Counted from the first letter of the stretch, positions 1 to 8,014 are shown. The stretch is 64,000 bases of DNA from Segnochrobactrum spirostomi (GCF_009600605.1 NZ_VWNA01000001.1:1-64000), one strand, 5' to 3'. Numbers and translations: made by a program. Notes: a model not told the origin generated them from the sequence alone.

Positions 1-894
1 ATGACCATTCCTCCGTTGCCCCCGATCGTCTCCACCGAAGTTCTGGCAAGGGAACTCGCCCGCACGGACCGCCGTACCGATCTTGTGGTGCTCGATGCCA
101 CGATCGGCAAGAGGATCGGCGAGGACGGGGCGGCCGTTCGGCACGAGACGCGCGCCCAGTTCGAGGACTCGGGCCACATTCCCGGCGCCCTCTATGCCGA
201 CCTCCTCCACGATTTCTCCGATCCGTCGGCACCGTTCGAGTTCACGCGTCCGCCGGCCGAGGCGTTCGAGACGGCGGCGCGCGCGCTCGGCATCGGATCC
301 GCGAGCCGGATCGTCGTCTATGATTCCGCCGACGGCATCTGGGCGGCGCGGCTCTGGTGGCTGTTCCGGGCCTTTGGGCACGACGCCGTCCAGGTGCTCG
401 ACGGCGGTCTGACCAAATGGCGGGCCGAGGGCCGGCCGCTTGCATTCGGCCCGGCCTCGGCGCTTCCCGGCGATACCGTGTTCGAGGCGCACCCGCGGGC
501 GGGGTTCTTCGTCGATCTCGACGATGTCAGGGCGATTGTCGAAGGCCGTGCGGCCGGCCGGCTCGTCTGCGTTCTCCGTCCGCCGGTGTTCGACGGCCGC
601 GAGCGGGTCTATGCCCGTTCGGGCCACATTCCGGGCAGCCTCAGCCGACCCTATCGCGATCTGATCGAGCCGGAGACGAATGCCCTGCGGTCGCTCGCGG
701 CCCTGCGTGCCGCCCTCGGCGATCTCTCGGCGGAGCCGGAGCGGCTGATCCTCTATTGCGGTGGCGGCATCACCGCGGCGGGCACGGCGCTCGCCCTCAC
801 GCTCCTCGGCGCGCGCGACATCGCGATCTATGACGGGTCGCTGTCGGAATGGTCCGCCGATCCGTCGCTTCCCATGGTGACGACGAAACCCTGA
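1..894 (+). CDS. 3-mercaptopyruvate/thiosulfate sulfurtransferase (two rhodanese domains)
   Basis: The 297-residue protein has two tandem rhodanese domains, about residues 10-145 and 165-292, the usual size of the SseA/TST family. Such enzymes move sulfur from 3-mercaptopyruvate or thiosulfate onto a thiophilic acceptor through a persulfide on one cysteine of the C-terminal domain. That cysteine is visible as C253 in the loop CGGGITA, close to the CG(S/G)G(V/I)TA loop of mercaptopyruvate sulfurtransferases. Paired HIPGAL and HIPGSL motifs mark each domain, and the N-terminal domain has no loop cysteine, as expected for the inactive half. The ATG is the first base of the window, so upstream signals cannot be judged and a longer start is possible. 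A flavin monooxygenase follows 25 bp downstream on the same strand. Confidence 0.88.
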   Translation: MTIPPLPPIVSTEVLARELARTDRRTDLVVLDATIGKRIGEDGAAVRHETRAQFEDSGHIPGALYADLLHDFSDPSAPFEFTRPPAEAFETAARALGIGSASRIVVYDSADGIWAARLWWLFRAFGHDAVQVLDGGLTKWRAEGRPLAFGPASALPGDTVFEAHPRAGFFVDLDDVRAIVEGRAAGRLVCVLRPPVFDGRERVYARSGHIPGSLSRPYRDLIEPETNALRSLAALRAALGDLSAEPERLILYCGGGITAAGTALALTLLGARDIAIYDGSLSEWSADPSLPMVTTKP

Positions 895-919
895 ACCGCC
901 GGCCGCAGCGGAGCTCTCG

Positions 920-2029
920 ATGGCCCTCAAGACCCTCTGGTACCTCAATCTCGCCGACGGCGACTATCCGTGGATCCCGGGCGGGCTCTACCCGCTCGAT
1001 TTCGACCGCTATCGGCGTCTCGCCCAGACGATCGACGCGGGCGGCTTCTACGGGGCGCTCGTCGCCACCTGGCCGAACGATCCCTTCGTCTCCGCTTCGT
1101 TCGCGGCGAGCTACACGACGCGGATGCGCTTCCTCGTCGCCGTCTACGCCCGGATGACGCCGGCGAAGCTGCTCGCACAACAGGCGTTGACCTTCGATGC
1201 CTTCACCGGAGGCCGGCTGCTCCTCAATCTCATCAACGGGCGCGACAACATCATGGAGACCTACGGCGTCTCCACCAGCCACGACGATCGCTATGCCCTC
1301 GGCGAGGCCTATTGGCGCGATTTCCGCCGCTTCTACGCCGAGGGCAATCCGACGAACTTCCCGAACACGCCGCTCGTTCTGCCCCCCACCCAAGCCGGTG
1401 GCCCCGCGCTCTGGGGGGCGGGCGACTCGGACGCGGGCGTCGCCCATGCCGGCGCGGTCATCGACGTCTACCTGACCATGCTGCGCCGGCTCGGACCCAT
1501 CCGCGCGAAGTTCGATGCGGTGCGCGCCGCCGCGCAAAGGCGAGGCCGGACCTTCGCCGACATGGGGGCACTCGCGAGCGCGGTGGTGCGGCCCTCCCGC
1601 GCCGAGGCGGAGGCGCATTTCTACGACATCTTCCGCAGGACCGGGGTCGAGACCATCGTCGCCAAGCTCGACGCCGCCGTGGTGCGGCGCACCGGCGGCC
1701 GGCAGAATCTCGCCACGTTCGTTGCGCCGAACGAGCAGCGCCAGGGATGGGTGCGCGCGCTTCTCGCCGGCCGGCTGCCGGCTCTCGAGGACTTGCGGCT
1801 CGAGGGCAGCCTGTTCGCTGGCATCACGGCGTGGTCGCCGCTCGACATCTTCGATGCGGGCTCGTCGGCGGTCTATTTCGTCGGGGACCCGGACACCATC
1901 GCGGCCGACGTCGCGCGCTATCACGACGACGCGGGCCTGACCGCGCTGATCCTCTCCGGATGGCCGCTGATCGACGAAGCGAGGCGCGTGTCCGAGCTGC
2001 TTCTACCCCGGCTCGCGGAGATCGCCTGA
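920..2029 (+). CDS. LLM-class flavin-dependent monooxygenase (SsuD-like)
   Basis: The 369-residue protein has the luciferase-like TIM barrel of the alkanesulfonate monooxygenase branch: an N-terminal strand with YLNLADGDYP, the TPAKLLAQQALTFDAFTGGR segment, and LNLINGRDNIMETYG with the following HDDRY. Family members use FMNH2 from a partner reductase and O2 to oxidise a substrate, often desulfonating alkanesulfonates. No flavin reductase or sulfonate ABC transporter lies next to it, so the substrate is unassigned. It follows the sulfurtransferase by 25 bp on the same strand, which could mean joint work in sulfur metabolism, but that is inference from position only. The ATG at 920 is preceded by a GGAG-type site. 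Confidence 0.8.
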   Translation: MALKTLWYLNLADGDYPWIPGGLYPLDFDRYRRLAQTIDAGGFYGALVATWPNDPFVSASFAASYTTRMRFLVAVYARMTPAKLLAQQALTFDAFTGGRLLLNLINGRDNIMETYGVSTSHDDRYALGEAYWRDFRRFYAEGNPTNFPNTPLVLPPTQAGGPALWGAGDSDAGVAHAGAVIDVYLTMLRRLGPIRAKFDAVRAAAQRRGRTFADMGALASAVVRPSRAEAEAHFYDIFRRTGVETIVAKLDAAVVRRTGGRQNLATFVAPNEQRQGWVRALLAGRLPALEDLRLEGSLFAGITAWSPLDIFDAGSSAVYFVGDPDTIAADVARYHDDAGLTALILSGWPLIDEARRVSELLLPRLAEIA

Positions 2030-2032
2030 GCC

Positions 2033-2065
2033 AAAAAAGAGAAGGGCCGGATCGCTGTCCGGCCC
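2033..2065 (-). terminator. Intrinsic terminator of carA
   Basis: Read on the minus strand, an 8-bp perfect stem (GGGCCGGA paired with TCCGGCCC, 2044-2065) with a 6-nt loop is followed by a T-rich run (complement of the A-tract at 2033-2038). It sits just past the carA stop codon. Confidence 0.85.
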
Positions 2066-2095
2066 AACCTCGCTTGAACTCGCGATTCGGGCCGT

Positions 2096-3289
2096 TCAGC
2101 CCTTCGCCTTGTGCTCGTCGATGAGATCGACGAAGCGGCGGAACAGATAATGGCTGTCGCGCGGGCCGGGCGAGGCCTCGGGATGGTACTGGACCGAGAA
2201 GACCGGCTTGTCCTTGAGCCGCACGCCGCAATTCGACCCGTCGAACAGCGAGACGTGGGTCTCCTCTACCTCCGGCGGTAGGCTGTCGCGATCGAGCGCG
2301 AAGCCGTGGTTCATCGAGGTGATCTCGACCTTGCCGGTGGTGTGGTCCTTGACCGGGTGGTTCGCGCCATGGTGGCCCTGGTGCATCTTGACGGTCTTGC
2401 CGCCGAGCGCGAGGCCGAGCATCTGGTGGCCGAGGCAGATGCCGAACACCGGCAGGCCCGCGTCGACGACACCGCGGATCGCCGGGACGGCATAGTCGCC
2501 GGTCGCCGCCGGATCGCCCGGGCCGTTCGAGAGGAACACACCGTCCGGCTTGTGGGCGAGGATGTCCTCGGCCGTGGCGGTCGCCGGGACGACGGTCACC
2601 TTGCAGCCGTTCTCGGCGAGCAGGCGCAGGATGTTGCGCTTGATGCCGTAATCGACCGCGACGACGTGGTGGCGCGGGGCCTCCTGGCGACCGTAGCCCT
2701 TGTCCCACACCCAGGTCGTCTCGTCCCAGCCATAGGTTTGGCCGCCGGTGACGTCCTTGGCGAGATCGAGGCCTTCGAGGCCCGACCACGCCGCGGCCTG
2801 GGCCTTGAGGGCGGGAAGATCGAAGGTGCCGTCGGGCGAATGGGCGATCACCGCGTTCGGCATGCCCTTCTCGCGGATCAGGGCGGTCAGCGCGCGGGTG
2901 TCGACGCCGCTGATGCCGATGATGCCGCGCGCGGCGAGCCAGCGGTCGAAGGCGCGGCTCGCGCGGTAGTTCGACGGGGCGGTGATGTCGGTCTTGAGAA
3001 CGATGCCGCGCACGCCGGAGGCGCTCGCCGCGTTCACCGTCTCGATGTCTTCGTCGTTGGTGCCGACATTGCCGATGTGCGGGAAGGTGAAGGTGACGAT
3101 CTGCCCGGCATAGGAGGGATCGGTGAGGATCTCCTGGTAGCCGGTCATCGCCGTGTTGAAGCAGACCTCGGCGACGGCGATGCCGGTGGCGCCGATGCCC
3201 GTTCCCTCGATCACCGTTCCGTCGGCGAGCACGAGGAGGGCCGTGGGCGCGGGTTCGCTCCAGCCGTCGGCGTCAATCGGGTCGGTCAT
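2096..3289 (-). CDS. carA: Carbamoyl-phosphate synthase small (glutaminase) subunit
   Basis: The 397-residue product is the glutamine amidotransferase subunit of carbamoyl-phosphate synthase; it hydrolyses glutamine and channels ammonia to CarB for arginine and pyrimidine synthesis. The N-terminal CarA domain has the FNTAMTGYQEILTDPSYAGQ signature, and the C-terminal class I glutaminase domain carries the nucleophile in FGICLGHQML (about C285) and the catalytic His/Glu in QYHPEASPGP. The open frame extends 49 codons further upstream, but the extra residues resemble nothing in CarA, whereas MTDPIDADGWSEPAP leads directly into the conserved LVLADGTVIEG start, so the ATG at 3289 is chosen. carB is not adjacent. 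A clear terminator lies downstream and an imperfect 15-bp tandem repeat in the leader. Confidence 0.95.
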   Translation of the reverse strand: MTDPIDADGWSEPAPTALLVLADGTVIEGTGIGATGIAVAEVCFNTAMTGYQEILTDPSYAGQIVTFTFPHIGNVGTNDEDIETVNAASASGVRGIVLKTDITAPSNYRASRAFDRWLAARGIIGISGVDTRALTALIREKGMPNAVIAHSPDGTFDLPALKAQAAAWSGLEGLDLAKDVTGGQTYGWDETTWVWDKGYGRQEAPRHHVVAVDYGIKRNILRLLAENGCKVTVVPATATAEDILAHKPDGVFLSNGPGDPAATGDYAVPAIRGVVDAGLPVFGICLGHQMLGLALGGKTVKMHQGHHGANHPVKDHTTGKVEITSMNHGFALDRDSLPPEVEETHVSLFDGSNCGVRLKDKPVFSVQYHPEASPGPRDSHYLFRRFVDLIDEHKAKG

Positions 3290-3297
3290 GGGGGCAC

Positions 3298-3327
3298 CTG
3301 GATTTCGAAGCACTGGATCTCGAAGCA
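3298..3327. repeat. Tandem 15-bp repeat in the carA leader
   Basis: Two adjacent copies of CTGGAT(T/C)TCGAAGCA differ at one base and each contains a TTCGA core. They lie 9-38 bp upstream of the carA start codon. No function is known; they could be a regulator site or a chance duplication. Confidence 0.6.
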
Positions 3328-3576
3328 GCGGATGGCCGGCACACGAAAAGAGCCGGGGCAGGAGGCTGCCGCCGGCTCGGCCAGCTTCGAAGCGCGAGAG
3401 GTAAGGGAGGGGCGGGGAGGCGTCAACCCCGCGCACCGGAGCCGCGTGATCCTACGCCGTCTCATGACGTTCCACACCAGATGGAAATCTCACGGCCCGA
3501 GCGCGTTTCCTCGTCCAGGCTGCGCTGACTCAGGACGATCGTCGTCCGCGATGGGCGCGGCTCCCGGGGAGCCCTG

Positions 3577-4638
3577 ATGAACAAGTCGACGAGAGAGACA
3601 GGGACGATCGTGCACGGTCGCCTCGATCTGCCGGACATTTCGGTCACAAGCTACAATCTGGAGATCAAGGACGAGGACGGGTTTGTCGGCGATCGCGCCA
3701 GCGGCCGCGCCTTCCGTGCGATTCTCGACGACGTGCGGGCGCGCGTCGCCGAGGTCGGAGAGGATCCGCTCGGAGAGGCGCCGAGCGGGGACTTGCGGAA
3801 GCGCACGCTCGACGAGGTGCTCGAAAAGGGCGAGCCGGAGGCCGCGGGCGTTGTGCAGGGGGCGATCGAGACCTTCGCCGGCGAGCTCGCCGGCGTGACC
3901 CGGCGCTTCCTCAAGCAGAAGGCGTGGCGCGGCATTCGCCGGATCGTCGTCGGCGGCGGGTTCGCCGGGGCGCGTATCGGCGAACTGGCGATCGGCCGCG
4001 CCTCGGTTCTTCTCAAGAGCGACCATGTCGACGCCGAGCTGGTGCCCCTCGGTCTGCATCCCGACGAGGCCGGGCTGATCGGCTGCGCCCATCTGGCGCC
4101 GCCCTGGATCTTTGAAGGCTTCGACGCCATTCTCGCCGTCGATGTCGGCGGGTCGAACATCCGCTGTGGGATCGTCGAACTGCGGCGCAAGAAGGCGCCG
4201 GATCTCTCCAAGGCGCGGGTCGGTGGGTTCGATCTCTGGCGCCACCGGGACGACAAGCCGACGCGGGAGCACGCCATCGATCGGCTCGGCGACATGCTCG
4301 GCCGCCTCGTCGCCGAGGCGGAGAAGGACGGCCTGCGCCTCGCGCCGTTCGTCGGGGTCGGCTGTCCGGGCGTCATCGATTCCGACGGCACCATAGAGCG
4401 GGGCGCGCAGAACCTGCCGGGCCGCTGGGACGGCCCCCGCTTCAACCTGCCGGCGGCGATCCGTGAGCGTCTGCCGACGATCGGGGCTCATGAAACGCTG
4501 GTGCTGGTGCACAACGACGCGGTGGTGCAGGGCCTCTCCGTAGTGCCGCGCATGGCCGAGGAGGATCGATGGGCGGTGCTCACCATCGGCACCGGCCTCG
4601 GCAATGCGAGCTTCGCGAAGCGCACCTTACCAGCGTAA
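3577..4638 (+). CDS. ROK-family sugar-kinase-like protein with permuted domain order
   Basis: The 353-residue protein contains ROK/glucokinase motifs in an unusual order. The phosphate-1 motif DVGGSNIRCGIV, normally near residue 8, begins at residue 189, followed by GVGCPGVIDSDGTIERG, the catalytic-type HNDAVVQGL and LTIGTGLGNA at the very C-terminus. The first 180 residues instead look like the end of a ROK protein: helices, then the C-terminal strand RRIVVGGGF and HPDEAGLIGCAHLAP. Total length is normal for the fold, so this reads as a circular permutation rather than a truncation. The zinc site (GHxxx-CxCGxxGC) of many ROK proteins is not visible. It probably binds ATP and a sugar or related metabolite, but the substrate is unknown. 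The SD GGGGAG precedes the ATG. The 3' end overlaps the convergent anti-sigma gene by 12 bp. Confidence 0.75.
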   Translation: MNKSTRETGTIVHGRLDLPDISVTSYNLEIKDEDGFVGDRASGRAFRAILDDVRARVAEVGEDPLGEAPSGDLRKRTLDEVLEKGEPEAAGVVQGAIETFAGELAGVTRRFLKQKAWRGIRRIVVGGGFAGARIGELAIGRASVLLKSDHVDAELVPLGLHPDEAGLIGCAHLAPPWIFEGFDAILAVDVGGSNIRCGIVELRRKKAPDLSKARVGGFDLWRHRDDKPTREHAIDRLGDMLGRLVAEAEKDGLRLAPFVGVGCPGVIDSDGTIERGAQNLPGRWDGPRFNLPAAIRERLPTIGAHETLVLVHNDAVVQGLSVVPRMAEEDRWAVLTIGTGLGNASFAKRTLPA

Positions 4639-5265
4639 CAGGCGCGGCCCGAGCCAGCGGCCGACGAGGGTGACGCCGCCAATCGCGATCGCGTACCAGG
4701 TCGCGACGAAGAACGGGCTGTCGTCGGGGCAGTGGGCGGCATAGAGCGTCGCCCCGATCGCCCCGGCTGCAAGCCCGCCGACGAGCCCGGCCAGTCTGGG
4801 ATCCGCGGGCGCGCCGTGCCGCAGCACCAGCATGATCGCGGCGAGCGGCACCAGCGACAGAAACGGGATGGCGAACAGGCAGAACAGGGCGTTGGAGCCG
4901 ATCCAGCGCGCCGCCCAGGCGTCCGACGGAATGGTCGCGGCCTCGAATCCGAGCCCGGCGGCGAGGAGGGTGAGGGGGAGGGCGAGCACGATCGCCGGGC
5001 GTCGCGGCGTCGCGTCCGGTCGCCCGAGCCGCAGCGCGAGCGCGGCCGCCGGCACGGCGAGGCTCAGCGTCACCACGAACTTGAAGGGAAAGCGCACGGT
5101 GCCGAGCGCGAGGGCGATGTCCGGCCTCACGTGCAGCGTGATGAGAAAGATCGCGGCCGCGAGCGGCAGGGCGACGGCGAGCACCAGAGCGGCGTAACGC
5201 GCCTGGGGCACGGCCCGCTTCGGGCCGTCGGCGACCAGAGCCGCGATGAGATCGTTCGTCTTCAT
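4627..5265 (-). CDS. nrsF: Anti-sigma factor, NrsF family (DUF1109)
   Basis: This 212-residue inner-membrane protein has about six hydrophobic segments (roughly residues 25-45, 60-80, 90-107, 124-148, 158-177 and 186-206), the layout of NrsF/DUF1109 anti-sigma factors. In Caulobacter crescentus the homologue holds sigma-F at the membrane until heavy-metal stress, and two conserved cysteines about 50 residues apart are needed for the response. Here C129 and C179 are the only cysteines and are exactly 50 apart. The ATG overlaps the sigma-factor stop codon by four bases (5262-5265), so the pair is translationally coupled and co-transcribed. It should keep the upstream sigma factor silent under non-stress conditions. 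Confidence 0.88.
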   Translation of the reverse strand: MKTNDLIAALVADGPKRAVPQARYAALVLAVALPLAAAIFLITLHVRPDIALALGTVRFPFKFVVTLSLAVPAAALALRLGRPDATPRRPAIVLALPLTLLAAGLGFEAATIPSDAWAARWIGSNALFCLFAIPFLSLVPLAAIMLVLRHGAPADPRLAGLVGGLAAGAIGATLYAAHCPDDSPFFVATWYAIAIGGVTLVGRWLGPRLLRW

Positions 5266-5819
5266 TCGATCGCCTTCCGATAGATCGCCGCGAGCGCCTT
5301 GAGCCCGCGGTGGAGCGCGACGCGCACCGCGCCCTCGCTCATGCCGAGCCGCACCGCGGTGTCGCGCACGCTCGCCCCCTCGACGGAGAGCGAGCGGACG
5401 ATGTCCCGCTGCCTGGCGCCCAGATGATCGAGCATCCGCTCGACGTCCTCGCCCTCGAACGGATCGGGCTCGGGATCGGCCGGCAGCACCTCGATGAAGT
5501 CCTCGATCGGGGCCTCGGCCCGCCGTCCGCGCCGCCGCAGGGCGTCGAACACCTTGTGCCGGGCGATCACCGTCACCCATGGCGCCACCGGCTTCGCCGG
5601 GTCCCAGGTGTGGCGCTTCAGGTGGATCGCAAGCAGCGTCTCCTGAACGAGATCCTCGACCTCGGCGGGGGCGAGGCCGACGCGGCGCACATCGCCGCGC
5701 ATGGCGACCCGGAGCGCTGGGGCGAGCGAGGACAACAGCATGCGGTACGCAGCGTCGTCGCCCGCAAGCGCCGCCCGCATCCAATCCGTCCACTGCTGCT
5801 CGACCGCCCGCGCACTCAT
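5262..5819 (-). CDS. sigF: ECF RNA polymerase sigma factor, SigF-like
   Basis: The 185-residue protein has only sigma regions 2 (about residues 15-100, with [22 protein letters not shown] and [21 protein letters not shown]) and 4 (about 128-182, with the helix-turn-helix [22 protein letters not shown]), which defines ECF sigma factors. The DPAKPVAPW segment and its coupling to an NrsF anti-sigma gene place it in the Caulobacter sigma-F type group that responds to metal and redox stress. It is transcribed divergently from the buf operon. Its own promoter (5834-5859) carries the same -35/-10 signal as the buf promoter, so autoregulation is likely. The transcript leader would be only about 10 nt. 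Confidence 0.88.
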   Translation of the reverse strand: MSARAVEQQWTDWMRAALAGDDAAYRMLLSSLAPALRVAMRGDVRRVGLAPAEVEDLVQETLLAIHLKRHTWDPAKPVAPWVTVIARHKVFDALRRRGRRAEAPIEDFIEVLPADPEPDPFEGEDVERMLDHLGARQRDIVRSLSVEGASVRDTAVRLGMSEGAVRVALHRGLKALAAIYRKAIE

Positions 5820-5833
5820 CAGATCGAGTGTAC

Positions 5834-5859
5834 TACGCCGCCGAAGACCACGGTGTTAC
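5834..5859 (-). promoter_or_regulatory. Predicted SigF-type promoter of sigF-nrsF
   Basis: On the minus strand, GTAACA (complement of 5854-5859), a 16-bp spacer, then CGTA (complement of 5834-5837) match the AAC/CGT pattern of ECF promoters and closely resemble the GTAACC-N16-CGAA-like motif reported for Caulobacter sigma-F. The distance to the ATG at 5819 allows a very short leader. Confidence 0.75.
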
Positions 5860-5918
5860 AGCGCGCGTAAAAAATTCTCTCCTCCTCCGGATCGAAGAAA
5901 AAATCGTGGGGGGCCGTG

Positions 5919-5944
5919 TAATGCGGCTTCGGTGCGGTGCGTAG
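5919..5944 (+). promoter_or_regulatory. Predicted SigF-type promoter of the buf operon
   Basis: GTAATG (5919-5924), exactly 16 bp, then CGTA (5941-5944). It has the same spacing and -10 element as the divergent sigF promoter 60 bp away. Transcription would begin near 5951, about 40 nt before bufA. Confidence 0.75.
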
Positions 5945-5991
5945 AGCCCGGTAGCGAGCGGATCGAAAGCTCGCTTTGCAGGAGACACATC

Positions 5992-6282
5992 ATGAACCGT
6001 CGTTCCGTCAATCTCGCACTCGCCGGCTCGCTCGCGAGCGCGCTCACCCTCGCCGCGAGCCTGCCGGCCTCGGCCGCCGACACCGCCGGCAAGGAGAAGT
6101 GCTGGGGCGTGGCGCTCAAGGGCCAGAACGATTGCGCCGCCGGCGCCGGCACCACCTGCGCCGGCACCTCCAAAGTGAACTATGACGGCAAGCACTGGAA
6201 GCTCGTGCCCGCCGGCACCTGCACCACGATGAAGACGCCCTATGGCCCCGGCTCGCTGACGCCGATCAAGCGCCCGACCTGA
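5992..6282 (+). CDS. bufA: Bufferin-type RiPP precursor, BufA1 family (DUF2282)
   Basis: The 96-residue precursor has a Sec signal peptide (charged MNRR, hydrophobic core 8-22, cleavage probably after ASA at residue 28) and a mature part with four cysteines at 37, 48, 56 and 77 in the DUF2282 pattern [16 protein letters not shown]...TTCAGTSKV...PAGTC. Bufferins are periplasmic peptides in which a DUF692 iron oxidase turns cysteines into thiooxazole rings that bind copper and buffer metal stress. The gene has a good SD (GGAG, 5981-5984) and is first in a four-gene operon behind a SigF-type promoter. There is no cleaved leader other than the signal peptide, as typical for this family. The metal specificity here is unknown. 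Confidence 0.9.
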   Translation: MNRRSVNLALAGSLASALTLAASLPASAADTAGKEKCWGVALKGQNDCAAGAGTTCAGTSKVNYDGKHWKLVPAGTCTTMKTPYGPGSLTPIKRPT

Positions 6283-6344
6283 TCCCGCAGGCGGCGGGGG
6301 TGCGCTCCCGCCGCCGCTCTCCTCCTCGTCCCGAGGATCCGCAC

Positions 6345-7223
6345 ATGAACGTTCCCGTCTTCCCGGGTCCCGGGCTTCCCCGCCGCGCCGGCGTGGGTTT
6401 CAAGCCGGACCATTTCGCCGACATCGCCGGTGCGGCGCAGCCGATCGGCTTCTTCGAGATCCATGCCGAGAACTATATGGGCGCTGGCGGTCCACCCCAT
6501 GCCCGGCTGGCGCGGCTCCGGGCCGACTATGCCCTCTCGGTCCACGGCGTCGGCCTCTCGATCGGCGGCGAGGACCCTCTCGACGATGACCATCTCTCGC
6601 GGCTCGCCGAGCTCTGCGCGCGCTACGAGCCGGCGAGCTTTTCCGAACATCTCGCCTGGTCGAGCCACGGCGACGTCTTCCTCAACGATCTGCTGCCGCT
6701 CCCCTATACGCCGGCGACGCTCGCCCGCGTCGTCGAGCACGTCGATCGCGTGCAGACGGCGCTGAAGCGGCCGATGCTGCTCGAAAACCCGGCGACCTAC
6801 GTCGTCTTCAGCGAGAGCACCATCGCCGAGACGGACTTCCTCGCCGAGATCGCCGCGCGGACCGGCTGCGGCCTCCTTCTCGATCTCAACAATGTCCACG
6901 TCTCCGCGACGAACCACGGTTTCTCGTCGGCGGACTATCTCGCCGCCTTTCCGCTCGCGGCCGTGGGCGAAATCCATCTCGCCGGCCACGCGGTGGCTGA
7001 TGGGGAGGGGGAGCGGCTGCTGATCGACGCTCACGACCGCGCCGTCTGCGCCGAGGTCTGGGACCTCTACGACCGCCTCGTCGAACGGATAGGCCCGGTC
7101 CCGACCCTGATCGAATGGGACAACGACGTGCCCGATTGGGCGACGTTGCGCGCCGAGGCGGTCGAGGCCGATCGGCGGATGGCGGCGGCCGCGACGCGGG
7201 TCGCCGCGCGCGAAGCGGCGTGA
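6345..7223 (+). CDS. bufB: DUF692 multinuclear non-heme iron oxidase, BufB type
   Basis: The 292-residue protein is a DUF692 (MNIO) enzyme, the family that modifies cysteines in RiPP precursors using a di- or tri-iron centre. Conserved acidic and histidine positions are present: E38/H40/E42/N43 in [12 protein letters not shown]67 in SVHGVG, E101/H102 in FSEHLAWS, E147/N148 in LENPATYV, D180/N183/H185 in [10 protein letters not shown], and E209/H211/H215 in EIHLAGH. By analogy it installs thiooxazoles on the BufA cysteines in the cytoplasm before export. The ATG at 6345 follows GAGG (6333-6336). It lies 62 bp after bufA and 8 bp before bufC. The length is normal and no key residue appears missing. 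Confidence 0.93.
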   Translation: MNVPVFPGPGLPRRAGVGFKPDHFADIAGAAQPIGFFEIHAENYMGAGGPPHARLARLRADYALSVHGVGLSIGGEDPLDDDHLSRLAELCARYEPASFSEHLAWSSHGDVFLNDLLPLPYTPATLARVVEHVDRVQTALKRPMLLENPATYVVFSESTIAETDFLAEIAARTGCGLLLDLNNVHVSATNHGFSSADYLAAFPLAAVGEIHLAGHAVADGEGERLLIDAHDRAVCAEVWDLYDRLVERIGPVPTLIEWDNDVPDWATLRAEAVEADRRMAAAATRVAAREAA

Positions 7224-7231
7224 GGCCCACG

Positions 7232-8014
7232 ATGTCGGTGCTCTCGCAATCCGCCGTCTATGCGGCCGTCCGCGATCCCGAAGCGCCGGTGCCGGCGGGC
7301 TTCGCCGGCGATGCCGCGCGCCGCTTCGCGATCTACCGCAACAACGTTGCAGTCGGATGGATCGGGGCGCTCGAAGCGCGCTTTCCCGCCGGGCGGCGGA
7401 TCGTCGGCGAGGATTTCTTCCGCGCCATGGCTGCGGCGTTCGTGCGCGTGCGACCGCCGCGTTCGCGGCTGCTGCATACCTACGGCGACGATTTCCCCGA
7501 TTTCGTCGAGGACTTCCCGCCGGCGGCGGGCGTGCCTTACCTGGCCGACGTGATGCGCCTGGAGGCGGCGCGGACGCGGGCCTACCACGCCGCCGATGCC
7601 GCGCCGCTCCTACCGGAGGCTCTGGCGGCCGTCGCGCCGGAGGCGGCCGAAACGCTCCGCTTCGCCGCCCACCCCGCAGCCGCGATCGTGGCTTCGCCCC
7701 ATCCGATCGTGCGCCTGTGGGCGATGAACGTTGGCGATCTCGCCTGCGGGCCCCTCGACGATTGGATGCCGGAAGCCGCCCTCGTCGTGCGGCCCGGGCT
7801 CGAGGTCGAGGTTCACGCGCTGGAGGCGGGTGCGGCCGCGTTTGCCTTGGCGCTGCTGGCCGGAGTCCCGCTGACGGCGGCCGCCGCGTCGCCGGACGGC
7901 GCGCCCGCGTTCGATCTTGCTGCGACGCTCGGCCTGCTCATCGGCGCCGGAGCGTTCGCCCGCGCAACCGACCTTTCCCCATCATCATCGGAAGACGATC
8001 ATGCCGATCGCTGA
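7232..8014 (+). CDS. bufC: BufC/HvfC-family RiPP maturation partner (DUF2063)
   Basis: The 260-residue protein has the DUF2063 N-terminal domain (about residues 5-95), recognised by RRFAIYRNNVAVGWIGALEARFPAGRRIVGEDFF and the later HTYGDDFPDFVEDFPPAAGVPYLADVMRLEAARTRAYHA. DUF2063 proteins are encoded next to DUF692 oxidases and act as recognition partners that bring the precursor to the enzyme; the C-terminal half is a more variable RRE-like region. The start at 7232 is 8 bp after the bufB stop, with the SD overlapping that stop. Its 3' end overlaps the DoxX gene by 14 bp, so the operon is very tightly packed. It has no signal peptide, which fits a cytoplasmic role. Confidence 0.88.
   Translation: MSVLSQSAVYAAVRDPEAPVPAGFAGDAARRFAIYRNNVAVGWIGALEARFPAGRRIVGEDFFRAMAAAFVRVRPPRSRLLHTYGDDFPDFVEDFPPAAGVPYLADVMRLEAARTRAYHAADAAPLLPEALAAVAPEAAETLRFAAHPAAAIVASPHPIVRLWAMNVGDLACGPLDDWMPEAALVVRPGLEVEVHALEAGAAAFALALLAGVPLTAAAASPDGAPAFDLAATLGLLIGAGAFARATDLSPSSSEDDHADR

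Noticed and set aside
797-1924. Long minus-strand frame opposite the flavin monooxygenase
   Set aside because: It is the antisense shadow of a GC-rich gene: no conserved domain, residue use dominated by R, G, A, D, and it overlaps a clear monooxygenase.
2306-3289. Frameshift in carA suspected from the many overlapping frames
   Set aside because: The carA frame is continuous from start to stop with all motifs in order.
2306-3577. 423-codon plus-strand frame across carA
   Set aside because: carA on the other strand is unmistakable; this frame is its shadow.
4141-4638. Truncated ROK kinase
   Set aside because: The missing half is found upstream in the same frame, so permutation explains the protein better than truncation.
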